The notes under the pieces: model-generated
Told to the model about the DNA's origin: nothing
Databases searched by the model: none
The model's input: the letters and a program-made list of their open reading frames with translations, nothing else
Translations under genes and position numbers: made by a program
Part shown: piece after piece, positions 60,597 to 64,000 of the stretch
Layout of the letters: each line of letters opens with the position of its first letter
Numbering within the stretch: the stretch's first letter is position 1
NCBI GenBank assembly: GCA_904066235.2
Contig: CAJFCV020000001.1
Location: 11,837,291-11,901,290 of the forward strand
DNA from: Bursaphelenchus xylophilus
Lineage: Eukaryota > Nematoda > Chromadorea > Rhabditida > Aphelenchoididae
Direction of reading: 5' to 3'
Length of the DNA: 64,000 bases

Positions 60597-63447
60597 TCAG
60601 CTGTTGTAGTCATAAGTGACCGGCGTGAATGAGCAGCAAGTTCTGCAGTCACAGAAGAAGATATTGTCACTGTAATTGGGGCAGTCCAAGAGGACCTTCC
60701 AGGTGGGGCACTCTCTTTCCAGTCGAAGCGACGTCAACACTTCTTGGCTGTCTGAAATTACAGTAATCTTACTAAAACAATATAAATACCATCGAAAAAT
60801 TGTAAAATCTATAAAGAAAAGGTCTTGTAAAGTCTCACAAAGCCCATTGCATTCATTTTTAACCTCAAAAATTATACAAAAATCGACTCACAAACTTGTT
60901 TATCATGGGAATTCAGCTGGAAAACCAACGGGAAATTGTTGGCCAAACGGACAAAGTCGGCCCTGAAATTGCAGAATCATCTCTTGGACTTCACTATCAG
61001 AGGATTTATCGCCACCAAATGGCTACATACAGTCCTTCGGACCAAATTTTTATATTCACCATGATATACCTTATATTACACTTTGACAAAAAAAAGCTAA
61101 AAAATTTTTTAAATGATCTCTAACATTTATTTTTACGCCATTTCTACTCTACCCAATCCACAATTTCGCTCATTAAAGCTACTTTTTATATTATCCATGA
61201 TGTAATGTGTGCCTAATCATGCCCAAAAAATTCATTCAAAATCCAATTTTCAAAGCTCAAAAATGTAATCGCCGGTCATTTCCGTCCTAAATAGTCCAAA
61301 ATCTCATAAATTTAGCCCACTTTTTATATTATCCATGTCTATGTTCACCATGACTACCTCCACCAAAATCCAAAACCCCCGCGCCAAAACTTACATATGT
61401 AGCTCTTCTCGGAGGAAATCTCCATTCGCATCGAGACAAATGTCCGTCCTGCTGACCAATTCGCAGAGTTTTTGTTCGCCAAAAGTGTTCAAGACTCTGA
61501 AGAGATTGGACGGAAGTCCGGGAGGTAATCGCCACAAGTCCAGGGATCGGATTGCGTCGTTCGTGCGGAACAACGGCTTGGTGAGGGTTCCTTCCTTGAT
61601 CAGGAGGCCTCTGCGGACACACTCGGCCATCGATGAGATGGCCGTGTCCACTCCCAGCTTGAATGGGGAGGTTTCCTTCTGGAACTCCCGCTCAAAATGT
61701 TCCAATTCCTCGGCATCCGAGCCTTTGGGGTAGCTCATCGCGTGGAATTGGAGGATGTAGAGGATCGCGGCGTGATAGTCGGGGCAGTTGATGAAATTGA
61801 GGAGCTTTTCATTTGCTGGGGTCTCGTACAAGACACTGAAATTACGGTAGTTTATGATGAGAGTCATTTTTTGTTTTGTAACAAAAATTTAAGAGAAAAA
61901 AAGGATCTTTTGGATGAGCCATGGATAACATAAAAAATTGGCCGTAGAGCCGAGTTTTTGCATAAATTGGGATAAATATGGTGTTTATATGGCTATAAAG
62001 CAGTTTTGAAGTACAATGATGGAGAAAGTTGCCGTATTTTACCATTTTTTATTAACCATGAAGTCATAGGATAATTTAAAGCTTATTAAAAACGAAAAAT
62101 TTTGGTTTTATTATACGTAAAAAAACATGATTGTAAAAGATTTCTGTCTTTGTTACAGTGGCGGACCTGAAACAGTGACAAAAAACGTACCATTTTGCAT
62201 CCGGGAAGTACAGAAAAATGTAGCAAAATGCCTCCCTCTCCAAGTGAAAAAACTCCGTTTCAAAAGCTCTTTTGTCAGGCCTCATGTCAGGTAAAGGGAG
62301 CGCCCTTCAAAACGGAGTTTTTTTTATCTGGAGAGGGAGGTATTTTGCCACATTTTTTGATATTCCCGGATGCAAAATGGTACTTTTTTGCCACTGGATC
62401 AGGTCCGTAACTGTAAAAAACACAGAATTTTTTTACAACCATGTTATTTCACGTATAACAAACCCAAAATTTTTCGTTTTTAGAAACTTTAAATTATCCA
62501 CGATGACTTCATGGCTAATAAAAAAAATGGTAAAATACGCCAACTTTCTCAATCACTGTAGTTCAAAATAGCTTAATAGCCATATAAACACCATATTTAT
62601 CACAATTTATGCAAAAACTCGGCTCTACGGCCAATTTTTTATATTATCCATGGCCCATCATGGCTCATCCAAAAAAACCCTTATTTTCTCTTAAATTTTT
62701 GCTGTCAAAATCCCTCAAACTTATTCCTTATTTATCTTATTCCCTCATTATCATATCCCAACCTTAAAATCATCGCAAACTTACGTCGTTTTTTTGATAT
62801 GAGGGATCAAATAGTTGCTTCTGTAGGCATTCACATCCCCGCTGTTTTTGATGGACCAGTACTTGTTCAAATAGAACATTTGATCCATGCTGATCTTGAA
62901 GTTGGCCTGATCCAGTCCTCTGTTCGCACACTGGATGGCGTGTTGTTCCGCGTTGGAGAGATGGGCCAGAGTTGCGGGCCCAATGGGCTCATTGATCTTG
63001 CCGTAGGACTGTCCATCCAAGACCGAATGCCATTTCCCTCTTGGTTCTGGCTCAGAAACCACCGGAGATTCCTGTTCGGGATGCATGCCACGCCGGAGTC
63101 CGTCCAGGATCATCTCCACTTCATCGTCATCCTAAAGAAATACAAATCCTGACTAAAGTAATATAAATTTCTGAAAAGACTCATAACATAAAGGAGTCAA
63201 AATATCAGAAATTGCATTTCAAGTGTCAAAAAAGAGGTTTTCCCTAAAAATTCAGAGAAAAAAATAAAAAGCAACCTTATTTTAGACATTTCGGACAAAA
63301 CAATATATTATCCATGACAAAACAAAATTAAATTGACTTTATCATTCCCTATATCACATCAAATTTTCCTACAAGATCCCTCAGATCTCTCATCACTCTT
63401 ATTTGCTCTTATTTTCCCTACTAATCCACCATTCCCACCTTATCCAT
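60597..63447 (-). CDS. Unrecognised 340-residue protein with Cys-rich C-terminus
   Basis: Five exons (63447-63439, 63131-62785, 61835-61395, 60962-60892, 60751-60597) join in frame to 340 residues. The start MDK/DDDEVEMILDGLRRGMHP is followed by a largely helical, moderately acidic body (GPATLAHLSNAEQHAIQCAN; FHAMSYPKGSDAEELEHFER; SSMAECVRRGLLIKEGTLTK). The last exon ends ERECPTWKVLLDCPNYSDNI and then FFCDCRTCC near the C-terminus, a cluster that could bind metal. I see no signal peptide or membrane segment. I recognise no family, but the smooth frame across four introns makes a real gene likely. Intron 2 (61836-62784) is mostly palindrome P5. The three-codon first exon is the least certain part. 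Confidence 0.7.
61883..62701. repeat. Long palindrome P5 with shared core, in an intron of the unrecognised gene
   Basis: Core about 62154-62415, from ACAGTGGCGGACCTG to CAGGTCCGTAACTGT, with an unpaired insert near its centre (AGGCCTCATGTCAGG). Arms 61883-62153 and 62416-62701 are complementary: AAAAATTTAAGAGAAAA against TTTTCTCTTAAATTTTT, GGCCGTAGAGCCGAG against CTCGGCTCTACGGCC, and TATGGTGTTTATATGGCTAT against ATAGCCATATAAACACCATA. The arms include an inverted pair of CCATGGATAA motif copies. Total length about 820 bases. Confidence 0.87.
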
Positions 63448-63561
63448 GCCTCTACTCCCAAGATCATCCCTGACAGACCGTAAGACAATTCCGAATAGAA
63501 TACAGCACCGTTTACTTAGCAAATAAGAATTACAGACTACGGATATAAAGACAAGTATCAA

Positions 63562-64000
63562 TCAGATCGAGTTTTTGGCAGCGGCTTCGACGATATGGCG
63601 GAAACGGCCCATCAGGGTATTCAAATCGAAGAAGTCCTAAAAGAAACCACTTAGAAGGAGGGATTATCAAACCAGGCAGCTATCTAAGTCATTTTCGGGA
63701 GACAGAGACACTAACAAACGGGAGGAACAAACTTAATTTATATTATACTTGACAGACAAGTTAAAAAAACAAGAGAAAAATTCGTCCAACTCGTATCTAA
63801 AAGTTGAAGAACAAATAGAAAATTACTTACTCCGTATCCGTTTTTCTTGCAGTCATCCAGAAGAACTTCACTATGTCTTCTTAACTCTTCGTCCGTCAAC
63901 TAAAATAAAACAAAAATTATTTAAAAACAAGCCCTTTTAAACCCAAAATAACCCCAAAAAGCTCTTAGGCCATCTAAAACACCTTGTTGCGCCTTTCTAA
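63562..64000 (-). CDS. 3' end of an unrecognised gene running past the window
   Basis: Two exons are visible: 63899-63831 (LTDEELRRHSEVLLDDCKKN then GYG) and 63636-63562 (DFFDLNTLMGRFRHIVEAAA then KNSI and stop). They join at phase 0 with good splice sites on both sides. The upstream acceptor at 63900 shows the gene continues to higher coordinates outside the window. The fragment is too short for me to assign a family; it looks like a helical C-terminus. Confidence 0.6.

Larger units (their letters stand above)
63..63750. repeat. Dispersed short motif family TATATTRYMSWWG, more than 50 copies
   Basis: A T-run followed by TATATT and a seven-base variable half recurs on both strands throughout introns and spacers. 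Variants of the half include ACACTTG, ATCCATG, ATACTAG, ATACTTG, GTAGTAG, GTACATG, ACACTAG and GCACTAG. Example positions (either strand): 63, 1576, 3944, 10255, 12664, 13648, 13952, 14288, 19040, 20379, 21149, 22591, 24800, 25112, 25450, 26375, 32036, 33136, 35419, 38739, 39309, 41528, 45389, 49431, 53030, 54946, 56186, 58303, 59092, 60402, 61185, 61323, 62641 and 63725. The copies share no longer flanking sequence that I can see. Function unknown. Confidence 0.8.

Overview
The window is eukaryotic nuclear DNA, almost certainly from a nematode. The evidence is intron-rich genes with exons noticeably more GC-rich than the AT-rich introns, a Dicer-related (RIG-I-like) helicase, a TTBK-like casein kinase, a secreted ShKT-domain protein, and U-rich 3' splice sites just upstream of start codons that look like spliced-leader acceptors. 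I cannot name the species. Exons were joined by hand, choosing splice sites that keep the reading frame and the family alignment. For most genes the exon lengths sum to a whole number of codons.

Layout: ubr-1 (+, 1.9-14.2 kb); a small secreted phospholipase A2-like gene (-, 14.7-15.7); an acyl-CoA thioesterase (-, 17.2-19.3); a TTBK-like kinase (-, 19.6-22.1); a Nudix Ap4A hydrolase (-, 23.6-24.1); exocyst EXO70 (+, 24.4-27.9); mcm-4 (-, 28.2-33.3); a Dicer-related helicase (-, 34.1-43.4); NatB subunit NAA25 (-, 43.7-48.5); a two-ShKT secreted protein (-, 49.0-50.0); GCFC/PAXBP1 (+, 50.3-54.7); syntaxin 17 (+, 55.2-56.6); a CCDC102 homologue (-, 56.9-59.1) carrying a complete HDHD2-like phosphatase gene on the other strand of one intron (57.6-58.7); an unrecognised 340-residue gene (-, 60.6-63.4); and the 3' end of another gene (-, 63.6 to the window edge). 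These are mostly housekeeping genes with no shared pathway. naa25 and the helicase gene, and gcfc-1 and syx-17, are same-strand neighbours with short gaps, so either pair could be an operon.

The unusual material is in the introns and spacers. (1) Five long palindromes of about 450-1,010 bp share the same ~250 bp self-complementary core at their centres, but their outer arms differ from locus to locus and look like inverted copies of local sequence. One copies the last 12 coding bases and the 5' splice site of an mcm-4 exon. (2) A ~2.25 kb palindrome containing inverted arrays of a 162-bp satellite sits in the intron that splits helicase motif VI of the dsRNA-sensor-like gene. (3) Several short motif families, above all TATATTRYMSWWG in more than 50 visible copies, are scattered through introns and spacers on both strands. 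A few coincide with GC-AG splice donors, a start codon, or a signal-peptide codon run. (4) A 159-bp MITE has a clear 7-bp target duplication and an unoccupied copy of its target site in a neighbouring tandem duplicate.
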